Source: Callaeas wilsoni
Lineage: Eukaryota > Chordata > Aves > Passeriformes > Callaeidae
Direction: 5' to 3'
Length of the DNA: 64,000 bases
Assembly: GCA_013398955.1 (NCBI GenBank)
Contig: VWPU01008489.1
Location: 62,001-126,000 of the forward strand
A program made the position numbers and the translations under genes. A model generated the notes under the pieces. That model was not told where the DNA came from and did no database searches. It saw only the letters and a list, made by a program, of their open reading frames with translations. This document shows positions 36,921-50,965 of the stretch, piece by piece (positions within the stretch are counted from its first letter, which is position 1; the number at the start of each line of letters is the position of its first letter).

Positions 36921-39900
36921 TTTTATCTTAAATAATTTTTTGGTTTTATTAGTAATTATTTCTGTTCTACTGCCAATAGAATCTTCACACTGTTGGTCCT
37001 TTATCTGGCTTTCTTCTCCTCATCCATCCAAAATATTGCTGCAGTAGTTAGTTTATCTTATGCTTTCCCAGATTACTCGGAAGTTCTGTTTTTTTCCTCA
37101 GTCAATAAGTTGCTTTCTCAACACTCTTTCAAATATCATCCCTTGTCCAAGGAATTTCCAAAATTTCATTTTAGCTTTTAATTGATTTATAAAATCAGTG
37201 AACAATTCTCTAAAAACAGAGATTTTAGCTAGGTTAGCATATTTAAGAACAAGTAACAAGACATTCCACATTGCTGCTTAGATAATAAAATCTTCTGTAA
37301 ACTCTGCATTGTTTTTTGTTCTTTGTAGTAAATATGATCTTCTATGTGAAGGCACATCAACATGTTAAAGGCTTAGAAAATAAAAGAATATTTTTTCTGT
37401 CATAATTTCCTCAGGTGTATTTTTCATTTCTGACTAGTCTAGCATGCTAGGTAGTACAGTTCTTTTTTGCAAATAAGCTGTAGGCAGTATCTAAATCAAA
37501 AGCAGTGTATCCAATAAAACATATCTTTACATATATATAAAGAATTCCTTCCCTTTTTATATCTTATTGTTGCTAACAATTAACAGCCAAGAGCAAGATT
37601 TCTGTGATTTGAGGTAATTGTGTTATATGAAACCAATAATTACAATGGTGATTTATTACCTCATTCAAGAAAGAAGAGTTGTGATAAGAACCACAGGAAA
37701 AGATTTTCTACAATTCTGTTTTTCTCTGTGTTAAATTTCTGCAGTATGGGAGTGGTTGCACAGATCCTAGTGAGGAATTTCATCCCCAGGATGCCACTTG
37801 GCCAGAAAAAGCTTTTATAACCATCTAAAAGAACCATCTGTTCTTTAGGATAGCATAATAGAAAGAACTGACTTAATCATTAGGTTCCTTTCAAGTCCAT
37901 GAAACACATTTGAGACTTAATACATCTTTTAAAAGAGCATCTATGGTAAGGATCATAACTAATGGAAAGACACTTACCCCCCCCAGTTAACCTGGACTTG
38001 GCGAAAAGGTAAACCTCCTGTGGAGGCAGTCTTAACCAGATGAACAAAGCGTGCGAAACATGTTGGTTTACAGTGAAGCTGCAAGACGTTTCCCAAAACT
38101 AAGTAGGAACAAGTTTTCCGCTCTAAAAATTTCACAAGATTTTTTTTGAATTTTGTGGGCCTCAACATATACTGACACATGGTAGCTATCAACTGTAAGT
38201 CATGGGTCTGATATCTTTGATAAGAAAAGAATAAAAGAGGCCAGAAAAGAGAAGGAAGATTTCCAAGCTTTTCCTTGATAACAAACCTCCACTCACTCAA
38301 AAAAACCTCACAAGAACCCACAGACATTTTTAGCTTAACAGGTTAAAAGACATACAAAAGCTCTGTCTAAGCACTTCAGATGAACATAAAATAGTCTGGG
38401 TGTATGATTCACCTGTTACTTTGGGCCATACTTTGCAGTAAGTAATCAAACTTAGCAAATCACTCTACCACGGCCACCAATAAGGACACAGAGGTTTTAA
38501 AACCTACCAGAAACGGAGAGTCTCTATGTATGTGCCTGAATATCTGCCACTTGGCCTTAAGGCCATTTCAAGTCCTCAAGTAAGCTGATATTTAGCACCT
38601 CATAAAAAAGCTGTGTACGCCTTAGTAGAGGAAAAAAGTGACATTTGTTGGTGGTTTGTATGGAGGATCAGATTACCTTTCTTAAAAGTAAGAAAGATCT
38701 TCCTCTAAGTGTTTAGAAAGAGAAGGAGGAAGGGTGGCATTGCACAAATCTTTGTTTTGGAGAAGGTGTTAAAAAAAGAAAAGATTTGTACAGCTGCAAG
38801 CAAGCATACCATTTTATAAAACTGCACAGACTTGCATTGCTTCTTGGTGAATTAAAAGATTTATAGTAGACACCTAAGAAAAGTTATAGCTACTCTACAC
38901 TTGCCCTCTAGGTACCTGGTGGCTTTTTGACTGTCATGTGCTCAGAAAGATCTCTCTTTGAATATGCCCAGATGCATGTAATGGGTCTGCTTTCCTTAAG
39001 GCCAAACAAGAAGGCAATGAGTTGCACAGTCTGCTCTGCTTTGTTTTCCTCAAGTGAAATATGATTTTAAACCTAAATGCTGAAATGGCACCAAATATTT
39101 AAAATATTTTATAGTTGGTGAGCTTTTCCACAGTGCCGGTTTGTTTTCCATTCCCCCCATGACATCTCACAACTCTAAGTGCTCAATGACAGCCTGTAGA
39201 GGTTTCGCCATAATCCACCTTTATCCATTAACAGATACTCAATCACTAAAGTGCTTACTAGACTAAACATATTTATCCAACCAAATCACACTTTACAATG
39301 CAATGCTGCCAATCAGACCCCAGCTATTAACGAGGAACTGCTTTAAGGGGATTTTGGTGTTTGTGCTGTGAAGAGCATGCTTACCTCCAACAAACCACTA
39401 AACCAAATTAACATAGCTGTATCCTCATAAAAGAAACCAGATATCCTGTTGTGAAAATAGAAAGCTTGGTAGGACAGGGCTCCTTTGATGGCTAACAGTG
39501 TGGCAGACGAAGGCTTCAGACTACAAATCTGGTTACCACAGGCTCATTACAAAACTCTAGCATTAAGCTTTTGCTGACTTTAAAAACAAAATAAAAATTT
39601 ATCATTTGGGTAACTCAGTAAGTCATCAACTTACTAAGTTACTATTATAATTGCAATAAGTGCTGTAATTGTTGGATAAGGCTCCTTAATTCTAATTGCT
39701 CCTTTGTCCAAGATCATGTTGTAAAAATGCTTGCATTAGCCAAAATAAAATCCAAGAGACACAAATGTGGTAGTAATAATAATTCTTTTTATTAGCCTGG
39801 AAAAGAGGAAGAGAACAAAGCTTTAAAAAGACTTCAAAGTTCTGACCAAGAGAAAAAAAATCTAAAATCGGAGAAACATGCGTACACTCTGCCCTTTTAT

Positions 39901-41864
39901 TAGACTCATACAGACTAAGTGCCATCACCACAACTTAGAGAGAGCTTGACAGCATTTCTTTCCCAGGCAGCAGGAAAAGTTACACCATCCATGTTGCAGG
40001 GCTAATTTAAGTTCTCTGTCAAAAACTACATAAACCAGTCCTGTATATTCTCACTAGGAAGTCCTAATAGTTTTAGACTTATTGGTATTATACATCCTTT
40101 AAATCCCAATATTTTAAAGCTGGATTTGACATTTGCTGGGACTTTGTGCATTTTCCCTCCATTTAACCATAGCTAAAAGAAAGGTTTAAAGTTTTCAACT
40201 CTGAGGTAAGTGACTCATGAAAATTCATGTTTTTGAGAAACACTTATCAGTTTAAAAATGCATATATATCCTTCTTTACTCCCAAATAGCTTTAGCTCTG
40301 TTATTGAAATATGTATTTCCAATCCTTCACTGCTTATCAAAAATAATGAGCACTTTCTTTTTTATTAGCTTTTATAAACACTTCTGGGGAAAATTTTATG
40401 AGCAGCTAGAACAAGTTTTACTTCTTGCAGAGAAGGCTTCATGCTGGAATCATATCCAAAATGAGCAAACCACAACATGCACAGATTTTCCAAAAATCAC
40501 TAGACCAGACTTCTAAGTTAGAGTTGGAAACATGTAGAGCAGAAATTAGGTTGTCATGTAACAGAGTAGTATAGTTTTGTATGGTAGAGCTATGCACCAC
40601 GTTCCATCACAATATGTATCCATCTCCACTGTTTTTGTGGTCTACATGTGTTCTGAACAGTTATAAATAATACAAAAATTTGCAAATTAAGGTTTTCCAA
40701 ATTTATGAGTAGGAATGTCAATACATGTTTTTATATGAAAGAAACCAATGCAGGTTTTCAATGCATAATTATACCACTTAGAAAGGGAAAAAAATCATAA
40801 TACTAGAAGTACAAAAAGAAAAGAACACATTACAATACAAATTACGAACAGGAATCATTGCAGACCACAATGAATCTCAGCATTTAGAAAATACTTGTTG
40901 TGGTTCATAAAAAGTACATGTTTTCACGCCTTTGCTTCATATCCATGTTAATATATTTTATATTCTTTATTGTATGTATGTGTCACAAAAAGCAATGAAA
41001 ATACACACAGGAAGCTGCCAGAAGGAGTTTTCTCCTGATTAACTGAGAAAGCAATGTTAATAACTGTGATGCTGCCATTTGGTTCTGTACCACCAATTTG
41101 AAACAATTTGTTTTTCCATGGAACATGAATTTCTCAGTGTTCCACTTAGTTATTCTTAATTGGTGTTTTGTTTTGAAAGGTACCACGTGTAGCATATTGA
41201 AACTTTTCAGCTAGCAGAAAGTGAAGAATAGTGCAAACAGTGGGACAGCAAAATATTTAATTCTTTCATAACTTTGTTACTTCAGTAAAAAACACAACCA
41301 CATAATTAAAGTATTTTACTTGAATCGTCTTGTTATGTTTAGAGGCTAAAGATGTTAATGAAATGTATGCCAACTTCCTGAGCACACAAGGAAGGGAGGG
41401 AACAGCTAAACTGTTGAATTACATGAGGCAACTCATACCTGTAATGTGCACAAGTAATAAGAGAATATTACCCATAGCTCTAAGTACCATGCCCCCAATT
41501 TCTATGTACAAGGGCAGTATTATGCCTTTTCGCTTGTGACGCATGAAAGTGTCAAACTTCGCATTTTTTTTCCAGTTGTGTCTTTAAATAGATATAATAT
41601 ATCCAGCCAGATTGCCTATATTTTCCACCACATGGCCAGCGCTGCTTGATTTGTCTTCTGGAAATGAGATGAGTCATTTTTTAAAGTTGCTCCACTGAAA
41701 GGCTTTTCCACATGTTACCCAGTATTGATAATTCTCACAGAATTATATTTGTAAGAGGTACAGTAAATAAGAAAGTATAAAATTTCTTTGACTGATTACT
41801 AAATAAAAAATATTTTCTCTAAAATAAAGTTAAACCAATTTCAGGACTTCTAAATCCCTAAAAT
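36921..41864. other. Long non-coding stretch, nothing recognised
   Basis: AT-rich. A C9 run at about 37,978-37,986 starts a 117-codon minus-strand frame region (37,974-38,327) with no recognised domain. (AT)n short run near 37,530. Confidence 0.5.
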
Positions 41865-41878
41865 AAAAAAAAAAAAAA
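41865..41878 (+). repeat. A14 homopolymer
   Basis: Homopolymer preceded by AAAT; no retrotransposed body recognised next to it. Confidence 0.9.
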
Positions 41879-44800
41879 TCTAAATTCGTTAATACATGAA
41901 GTATATGTTTAGCCAAGGATGGATAACATTATATCATATATTGGAATCAGAAAATATCAATTAGAAAATATATTACCAATAGGATGATAGGTCTTGCAAA
42001 TACAAGTCTCTTTTATAGTTTCTGCTTTATTCATTTCCACAGGACAGGTGTCATCATGGTGTGTTGGCCAATAAACCTGTAGCACAAACTCAGATGTTCC
42101 TGTTAAGCTTGTTTAGTGTATGAAGCCTTTTTAGACTATTTAATACAGCTTTACACTCTACTGAAAATCTTCAAAGCCATTGCACCTATTCTTTGTATAC
42201 TTAAAATGTTGTTAGTATCAGTACATTTTTCTGTTGGTAATTGGCCTAATATGAAAGGATAATTATAATATCAATTCTTCATTACCCAGGCCAATATAGG
42301 CAAAAAAAGTAGGGAGCAGAGGCAGTATTTGGCATTATGGAGACTGCTATAACTGATCACGGGGAGTCAGGTCCTTTGGGGTTATCAGGCCCTACTTGGC
42401 ACTCTTTGTGCTGGGCCACAGCTTTCTCTGGCAAAGACATCCATGTATTTCTGTGGTCTGTTCCTTATCTCTCCAAACACAGAAGGGCCCATTATCTGTA
42501 ATGGAGCAGAGTATGCTTGTGATGACAACTATGGACTGGCTCAGGGCTGGCTTTTCTACAGGCTAATAAGGTCTATATATACCTACGCATATGTGTCTGA
42601 ATACCTATAAAAAACCTGCTAGCCCAAACTGGCAGGCCGAGAGGAGAAAGTGCTTGCTGGCTGGCCGAGTTGTCAGTCAAGACACATTCTCTTGGCTACC
42701 TCAAACTTATTTCTTTCTATTTTCCTGCTCAAGCAATCAGGTCAGAAAACTTTGCGTTATGTAACACTATTTCAGGGTACTTGAAGGACGAGGTTACTCT
42801 CCTTTCTGGGTAAACCCATAGGGCCACCACTAGGTCTTCTCTATCTGTGTGATATAAATGTTTTAAAAAGAAGCTGTTTTCTTAACAAACCTTAAATACT
42901 GTCTCTCTTTTATTATGTTAAATAGCATAACAAATGTCTGGTAAATAAGTTGATATCTTTAGTCAAATGTTTTGTTAATTATTTAGCCAAAGTACTGCTG
43001 CTGTCTGTCTGAAAAGAGGCTCCAGGAAGCAATATTATCATAACAGACAGATAGCATCTAATCTAATATTTGGTAGGAACATTTCACGTAAGAAACCTTT
43101 GAACTCTATTTCTCCTTTTGCTAAAATATTAAAGAAAGATGATAAAAAGTTTCTTATCACCCGCTCTTCTCACTCTACAACTGAATCTAGAAATGTATCA
43201 CATTCCCTCCACAGTTCAATGGCAAATGGATCCTAAAATAAACAGTACTTTACCTCAAGTGGATGTTACAGGCACATATGGATGGAACATACTGTTCCTA
43301 TACGCTTTAGTTAAGCTTTATAGGAAAGTACTTAAGAAGGAAAAGTCACAGCAAAAGTGAAGTATATGTTCCAACTAGAATGCACATAAACAGTGCCTTT
43401 TAAAATTTCATCAGTATGTCTTGTCAAATTTTGACACAATATAATGCATTCAAGATTTTATAAGCCAAATAAGTCAGTGTGATACCAAAAAGGGAAGACA
43501 CTTGAAAGCCACAACTGTACCTTGTTGAGCATTTTGATATTCATTGCATTTTTTTCTTCACATATACAAAAATGCGTACTTTCAGTTTGGACATATTCTA
43601 ATTCAATGGTATTAGAAAACTATTGAGAGAAATGTTTATTCCATTTGCATTGACAGGAAGGGAAGAAATGGTTGTTCGGCTGTACAGTATGTGTTTCAGA
43701 TATATTAGTTTTACTATCTGGTGTCCAAGGGAAGGGCTGCTGCATTCTCACTGTTGTGACAAACTTGAGCTTCAATTTTTTACTCAGAAATTTGCTCTGT
43801 TTTAATAGAGTCTGGAACATTTCCTCCTCATCCTCCTTGTCCCTTCCTCCTGAGTCTAAATATCCACAATATACAGTCTGTGGGACAATTCTGAGTCAAA
43901 ATAATTTTATCTCTAAAAGGTCAAGTTTGAGAAAAAGAATCATATATTTCCAGAAAGTTGAACAGAAACTGGTGCCTGTTGCTTTTTCACAGTGAAGCTC
44001 TCTCATGCTGTAGGAAGAATTTTCCTAGTGCAGAGACGTGCTAACTACACCTACACATCTGTATTTAAAATATACAGATGGATTGATTGACCTATTTCTC
44101 TCAATACTTCAATCTGAGTTCATGAGAAGGTCTGGAGAGATCAGGCTTCATTTGGCTCAAAAATTTTGATAATATCTCTGTGGGAAAACACAATGCACCT
44201 GTTAATTAAAAAACCCCAAAACACTCTACAAGTCATTGCTGTTATAACTCTGTTCCTTGACTGTTTCACACCATTGCTGCAGCAGTCACATGCAGGCTTC
44301 ATAACATTATGTGATGTTGATCAGGATGATGTCCATTGACATCTCACAAGCAGTTTGCATTTAGTAGCTATTGCATTTTTATGTGGTGATGCACTGTTCT
44401 TTTTCCCCCAAATATATTCCACAACATTCATCTTCATATACTGACTACTTCTTTCCTCCTCCTTATTTATTTTAGAAGACGACAGTATTTAAAAAAAAAG
44501 TCATTCCTCTTCTAGATACTAAATCCCTGATAGACTTCCCTGAAATTTTAAGTCTCATTTTTTCCCTGCTGTGAAACAAAATGAACCTATAACTTACATA
44601 GGTTTAAGTATGAACATTTCTTTACTGATGGAAGACCAAATCTTTTTTTTTTTGTTCACTTTGTTTGTTCCAAAACAATCTTTATCTGGCTGCCTGTTCC
44701 ATAATCCTCTACTGAAAGGTCAAAGATTAAAACTAAGCACGCTTGTCCTGTGCCCTCAAACCAAGCATAGCAGACAACCTCCGTTGTCTTGGTTTCCTGC

Positions 44801-46382
44801 TACTCAGTGTTTGTCAGACACTGATTACGAATAACACCCTGAGCAGTTATCTCTATGTGGTATGTTTCTAACTCAAATGTCATAACCAATGAGTCAACAT
44901 GAGTAAGAGAAATAAGGTTACCTTTTAAAATAAGTTCACAGTAATCCTTTTCTTAAATGTCATAGCTAGCAACTCATTATTTTGCATGACACGCAACTTT
45001 GAAGTAAAACCCACTTGTGAATGTACAATGTCTCGGTATTTCCATGATGAAGAAAGGAGTGGATTGCTTTTTCCATAGGCCTTTATTCTGTACATTATGG
45101 AGCTCAGATCTCTTTGCCATGCATGCCTAAATTCAAGAGTATCAGTATAAATACACTACTCTTTCTTTCATACTTTTATCTTTTTTTTTTGCTTTCACAA
45201 CACTTGATAGACGGAGGGGAAATAAGTCAGACTATTGAAAATTTGAAAGCTTTAAAATAAAATAACGAGCAAAGAATTTTCCAATGGGTGGGGCAATAAA
45301 AATGAAAGGCAGGTCCCCCAAGAGTCACAAACATGGAAGATTATACCAGAGGAAATGGCCAAGATTGGATAAGCTGGCTGAACAGAAGGAAACAATACCG
45401 GAGACACAGGCTAAATGGTTCCACAAAGGAGAATGGAAAGGGAATTTTGAATTGGTGATAAAGTTATCTAAGTTTCATTAATTGACTGATGTTATGATGA
45501 ATGTAAACTAAAAAGAACAAGGAATCCAATGGAACCACTAACATTTAAATAAGTGTTTTGACGGGAAGGCTCAGAGATATAGAAATTCACCTAGAGTGGT
45601 AGAGTTTGGGCAAGATCGGAATCTGTTTCCAGGAATGGTGGTATTTTATAGAGACTAACAACTCTCTGTGCTCATGAAAATCCCACAGACTTATTGCTCC
45701 ATTTAGGCAATTTTTTATGTGCAATAATTTGTATTGTTGCTGTATCTGCCACAGTTTTGCAGACCTCAGTGACAGATGCATGCTGGCATCCAAGCCCAGG
45801 TCCAACTGCAAGCTCAGAGGTGCTGTTGGTTTCCATGTTTCATACTCAGGGTGAGCAAAGCATCCATCCAGCACGAGGGGAGCTCTGGGGCAGAGCCGTG
45901 CTCCCTGGCAGGATCCTGCTCTGCTCCAACACTGAGGGCCCCTGCATGGAAAGTCTTATGCAACTTGTGAACCTTCTGTTCCTTATCTTGGAAACATGAA
46001 TATTTAAAACTTAAAAGGGATTTGAAATCCTTCTCTGCTATTTTCATCACATGAACGTGCTGGAGGGGCAAAGAGTTTTTTGCTCCCTGTAGTACGAAAC
46101 TGTACACAGAGATTTGTGAAATAGATGTGGGTCTGGAACTGGGAAAGCCCCTCAGTCTAATCCCACCTACAGACAAGCTTTATCATGTTTTTTGCTTAGA
46201 TAGTTGTCTGAAAAAGATTACTTCAAATGGAAAAACATTCTTTCCATTTTTTCAGACAGTCTCAGGAAGTTTTCTGTGAAAACCTAAATTTGCAAGCTGA
46301 AATATGTCCAGGAAATGCAAATCTTCTGACCAACTTTAGGCTTCCTTCGTCATCACGAAGTGATCCCAAAGTTGGCTTGGGG
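41879..46382. other. Long non-coding stretch, nothing recognised apart from one hairpin
   Basis: AT-rich except for a GC-richer patch at 45,770-45,960, where open frames overlap on both strands (101 and 64 codons plus; 120 codons minus, 45,814-46,176). None resembles a known family. The hairpin at 44,056-44,080 is listed separately. Confidence 0.5.
44056..44080. repeat. Perfect 9-bp inverted repeat, 7-nt loop
   Basis: CATCTGTAT and ATACAGATG are exact reverse complements around TTAAAAT. Function unknown. Confidence 0.9.
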
Positions 46383-46433
46383 TTTTTTTTTTGTTTAATT
46401 TTTTTTTTGGTTTTTTTTTTGTTTTTTTTTTTA
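46383..46433 (-). repeat. T-rich low-complexity tract (A-rich on the minus strand)
   Basis: Four T-runs of 9-12 separated by G, GG or GTTTAA. It lies about 110 bases before the minus-strand CR1 3' end, but intervening sequence separates them, so a tail relationship is not shown. Confidence 0.85.
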
Positions 46434-46542
46434 GTGTTTTTAAATCTTCAAGATGCAAAGTTCTTGAACATTTTATCCATTTTTGAAGATATGCATATCC
46501 AAATATTTTACAAAACTTTACAAGTAACAGATTTAGTGGATA

Positions 46543-46738
46543 ATCTATGAAGGATCATCAAGTCCAACTCCTGGCCCTGTGCAGATACCCCAAGAATCAC
46601 ACTATGACTATGGGGCAAGCACTTCCAGAAACAGTTAACTGTCATGGTTGGGACACGCTGTTTATGAAATGAAACTATTTTTCTCTTTCAGTTCAGTTTT
46701 AAAACCCTTGTCACACCACGTGTTCCCTTTCAGTCATG
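46543..46738 (-). mobile_element. CR1 retrotransposon 3' end (songbird-like subfamily)
   Basis: Read on the plus strand it begins ATCTATGAAGGATCATCAAG, then TCCAACTCCTGGCCCTG, ATACCCCAAGAATCACAC, and ends near CTTGTCACACCACGTGTTCC. This is the reverse complement of the CR1 ORF2 C-terminal end and 3' end as remembered from passerine genomes ('GGATCACTGAGTCCA...CCTGGCCCTGCACAGGACACCCCAAGAATC'). It is 5'-truncated, as most CR1 copies are, with about 200 bases remaining. It is clearly less decayed than the three plus-strand CR1 fossils, so it is younger. The usual short 3'-terminal tandem repeats are reduced to a single ATCTATGA-like unit. Confidence 0.78.
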
Positions 46739-49700
46739 TCCGAAGGCCATGGAATGTAGGAAGTACTCTACTGAGCTAGGCTAGTGGTCCACCAGGCATT
46801 GTATTCTGCCTCAAAATGTAGCAATATGGAGTATTTAAGAAGAGATTGCAAGGCTGACTACTTCATGCAATTCTTTTAACTTGTGCTTCTCCAGCATTCT
46901 CAATTGGTGCATTTGGGATATTAGAGGGAACATCCTTCCCAGTCATTTTGGAATCCATTTATGGACCTGTTCTTTTCTAATAAATTTGTTGAACATCTTT
47001 TACTACTTTCCTCCACAACATCCTCGGACAACAGACTCCAAAATTTCCTGACCTGCTGGGAAAATGATCACTTTTTTACCTATTTTAAACCAACTTCATA
47101 CTAGTTTCATGGACAATGTTGATGCTTATGCAGAATGAGCAGCTGAATAAGAGTACTCTGCTTAGCTCACAATACATAAATGACTTTGTGAACCCAAATC
47201 GTACTCCCTTTCAGGCTTTATTCCTTTACACTGTAGCTTGCTAGCTATTGATAGTCTTGCCTCCAAGGGTCCCATCTTCTTAGCCCTTCTTTTGTTTCCC
47301 TTCTGCCTAACACCTTTAATTACAATGCACTTTTTCTCAAGCTATAAATATCAGAAACAAACACAGAATTGACAATAACGGACATCTTTCTTGTGACTTT
47401 GTGAAAGGCTGGGATTTGAGCTGTAGATACCAATGACTGCAGAAGACCTGCTCTTTCCCCATCTGGCACTCAGCAGCGGGACAGCAGGTTGGGGCACAGA
47501 AAATGTGAATCCTCACGCCTCATTCAAAAAAGCTTTTCCGGAACAATTGCAAAGTTTCCATGAGCAAGTTTTTCTCCTTATTTATAAGAAAGTAATTTCA
47601 TTAATACTCTTTCCCTTTGTATGTTTAAAGAATATACAGTAACTCAATCAGACAATTAAATTTCTCTAAAAGTATTTTAAGGCAGTAAAACAACTCTGCA
47701 ACTCGTTGTTGCGCTGGCACAATTAAGACCAGGCCCAATTATTTCAAACCTTAAACAAATGCAAAACACATTTAGAGTTGGGAAGCCTGTACTATCAATG
47801 GTCTCTGCAAAAATTATAGCTAAATGTTTCTGATTATATTAGTTTAACATTTTAGTGAAGTCATTCAATGGGCAAGTCTACGCACAGTATTTCCTTTTAG
47901 GAAGCTAACAGATTCTGTTTCCAATTCAAATGAGAAGGTTTCCAGCCTATGCAGAACTGACTCCAACCATCTCTGTAGAGACTGTGTGTGCTTTATCTTT
48001 GTGTGATTTATTGTATGACACTGAGCAACAGCGGACATTGAGACCCCAATACCACAAACCATTCCTTGGGGTCACATCTCTATATTCACGCAGAGATTCA
48101 GAGAGTATAAAACTGTCCCTTCAAAAGGAAGTTTTTGTAGATGTGAGTTCAAGTCAACCCAAAAGTCAGATGGGACCTTGTAATCCAGTATTAAGAGATG
48201 TTGGGGGAGGAAGAAATTTGAGAGAAATTACTCATATCCAGTATGTTTCACCTTTTCTCAAAATCTGGGACTTCAGTTTGTCCCCAGTGTGTACCCTCTC
48301 AAAGTAGAAAGGGTTCTATTTTTCCTCTAATATGTATTATCCCTTTTAGTCAAGCACTAATGTTCATCTATTGCCTCTCTACTGAGAGACTATTAAAGCT
48401 CTTCTGTTGCAGCAGACTTATTTGTGGTCTAACCATTTTTCAGCTTCCTTTCTCAGTCAGAAACCTGTAAACTGCATCTACAAAAGAGGAAGAAAAGATT
48501 ATCTTACTGCAGATTTAGAGAACCTATGCTGATTAAGCCACAATGAAGTCTTACTGGAGATAAGATTATTGCAGGCTTGGTCATGTTAGCTAGTCAATAA
48601 AAAAGCTAAGATTTTGATTTCTAAATCTAATAATTTGAAACTGAATGCAGTTTGTTAAGGTGCCTTAAACAAGGTAGGCTTTCAGAGGAAAGCAAAATTT
48701 TAACTTGCTCATTAAAGGGATCTGTTAAAAAAGTCAGTTAAATAAATGTCAGATGATTATGTTACTTACTATTAATAATGTCTTTTGTTCATGATTATGC
48801 ACTGTAGAGAAATTAATTTTGTAAGAAAAAACTTGAATTTTGCATATCCTTGTTTTACTAATATAAGAACTAGGAATGCAGTTTCCACAAGCAATGAAGA
48901 CTTATTAAACTTAGGTGGCTTTTAAGTTTTTTCTTAATTTTGTTTTTTTCTTTCTATACTCTTTCATTTGGACAGTAGAAGTCTTCCTATATGATGTAAT
49001 AAACAGGAAACAGAACTCAGGAAATTTGCAAATCAGTAAAGCTGATGCTAAAATGTTCTTTCAATAAGAATTTCCTTATTGATTGAAAGAGGAATATTTT
49101 GCTACAGTATACTTGGGGTGAAAGTATTCACATTAATCCCTAGTGATGTTTGAAAATTACTCGATTTCCTTGCTGCTGGTCTGCCTGAATCCTGCCCTGT
49201 TTAGTGTGGTGAGAGAAGCCTGGAAGCTCAGCTGCCTGTCACTGAGCATGGCCACAGCCTGTCTCTGAGGGCTTTCTAATGTCCTGCCCTGTGCTAGCCA
49301 GCAGACTTAAAGCTGAGGATGCCAGATTCACCTGTACTTCATACTAGAGCAGTTGTTAGGAACAGTGGAAAAAAAAGGGGCTTAATTTATATTTATAAAT
49401 GCAACAAAGCCAAATGTGAGGGGATCAGAATGTTATTGAAGTAAGTTTCCCTACAGAACATGACAATGAAAAGATAGTCGTCCTGGATGAAAATCTTTAT
49501 TTACTTGATGCATCCAGGCAATGTGAATCCTCTTTCCACTACCCAGCCAATTGGGTGACCTAAGTAGTGCTTAGAATAGCTCTCAGGGAACATTAGAGAG
49601 CAGGGTCTTTCTTTTATGTTATTTATTATCTATGTTGGCTGATCTTCAATATTTTCATCATCTTCATAGTGATTGTGTTTCCTTCCAGTGTCTCTCACCA

Positions 49701-50887
49701 TCCTTGGGGACTCTTAAACATTTATGTCTGCACTCAACAGGAGAAATTGAAGATTTTGTACGTGACTTCAAGCTAAATCCTAGGGTAATGTATTATTAGG
49801 GAAATCATGACATTCTGGCAGATCTGCCAATTTTATTTGCAAGGAGAACTATGGAAAAATTTTACTTGTTGCAGTCAAGAGGCAGATGTGCACAGTAACA
49901 TAATAAAGTGTAAGGCAAGTATTTAACAAATCATATAATTGTTTGCACTTCTGGCTTCTGTAGATTGCTATTGGCATATCAGCATTTGGACCCTTGAATT
50001 AAAGAGGAGACTGGTAGTCTTATCTCAAAGATACCACACTTATTTTCCCTCTACCATTCTAAAATTTCAAAAGAGAAATGATAAGGGCAAACCAGATTTA
50101 TCAGAGAAACCTGATTTTTAGTACGTAGGTACTCAACACTTTTTCGAGACTATCAGACTGTTTTGAGAGCAAGGATTTGGGTTATCCATTAGTCATGTTT
50201 CTAAAAATATTTGGCATCACCTATATCTCACCCATGAGCAACTCTGAGGAAGCAGATCAGCCTTTATGGTTTTTTTTAAAGAATTGCCTTTAAGAATAGG
50301 TGGTTAACTTGGAGCTGTTACCAGCCTATTAAGAAACATAATATGGAATTTGTCACCAGTGAAATATCATTATTACTAACCTATGATATATTTTTCACCA
50401 TGCTTATTCATTTATGAAACACACTTCACTCATCACAGTTGAACTCCAACTTGTAATTTCTTGTGTTACATGACTGAATTTAGTGTTCCATTAAAATACT
50501 AAGTGACAAAAAATTGTCATTGTCTTTCAATCAAACTTTTTACAACCAACTCAATAGTGTTACTGATTCCCTTAAATCATCTAATGACACTAGCTACTGC
50601 AAACAAAGAGTTTGAAAATACAGTTTATTTTTAGCTGATAACAAGCATCTTAAAGCTCCACAGTAATTATCAAATTAATTCAAAGGACTTAATTTTATTG
50701 CAAATTAATCTCAAACAGCTAAAAAAAATAAGTATTTGTGCATTGGCTACCCTTTATGGTCTAGTGAGAGTTCTACTGACAGATTGCTCTGATTTCAGAC
50801 AAGTCCAGGACAGGTTGAGAACTGTGGGGTCACAGCCATCTACCTTATTTTTTCTGCCATTGTGAGTCATAAACACCTTCAGTCATT
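46739..50887. other. Long non-coding stretch, nothing recognised
   Basis: AT-rich. A 125-codon plus-strand frame (47,930-48,307) overlaps a 65-codon minus-strand one and shows no known domain. The 49,160-49,320 part is less AT-rich but was not assigned. Confidence 0.5.
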
Positions 50888-50965
50888 TTAGCCCTGATAG
50901 AGTGCATTCAGGGGGATCATCCCATTAACTTTAGTGGGATCACAATATGACTTGGAAGTTGAAGA
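50888..50965. repeat. Remnant of an old amniote palindromic repeat
   Basis: TTAGCCCTGATAGAGTGCATTC followed by the imperfect palindrome ATCATCCCATT...AGTGGGAT matches, in order, the ancient amniote repeat remembered as 'GCCCTGATCCTGCATT...CTCCCATTGACTTCAATGGGAG'. The palindromic core is directly visible; the family link is from memory. Confidence 0.45.

Noticed and set aside
37974..38327. 117-codon minus-strand open frame
   Set aside because: Runs into a C9 tract; no domain seen.
45814..46176. 120-codon minus-strand open frame
   Set aside because: Falls in a GC-richer patch open on both strands; no family resemblance.
47930..48307. 125-codon open frame
   Set aside because: No recognisable domain or splice context; overlapped by a minus-strand frame.
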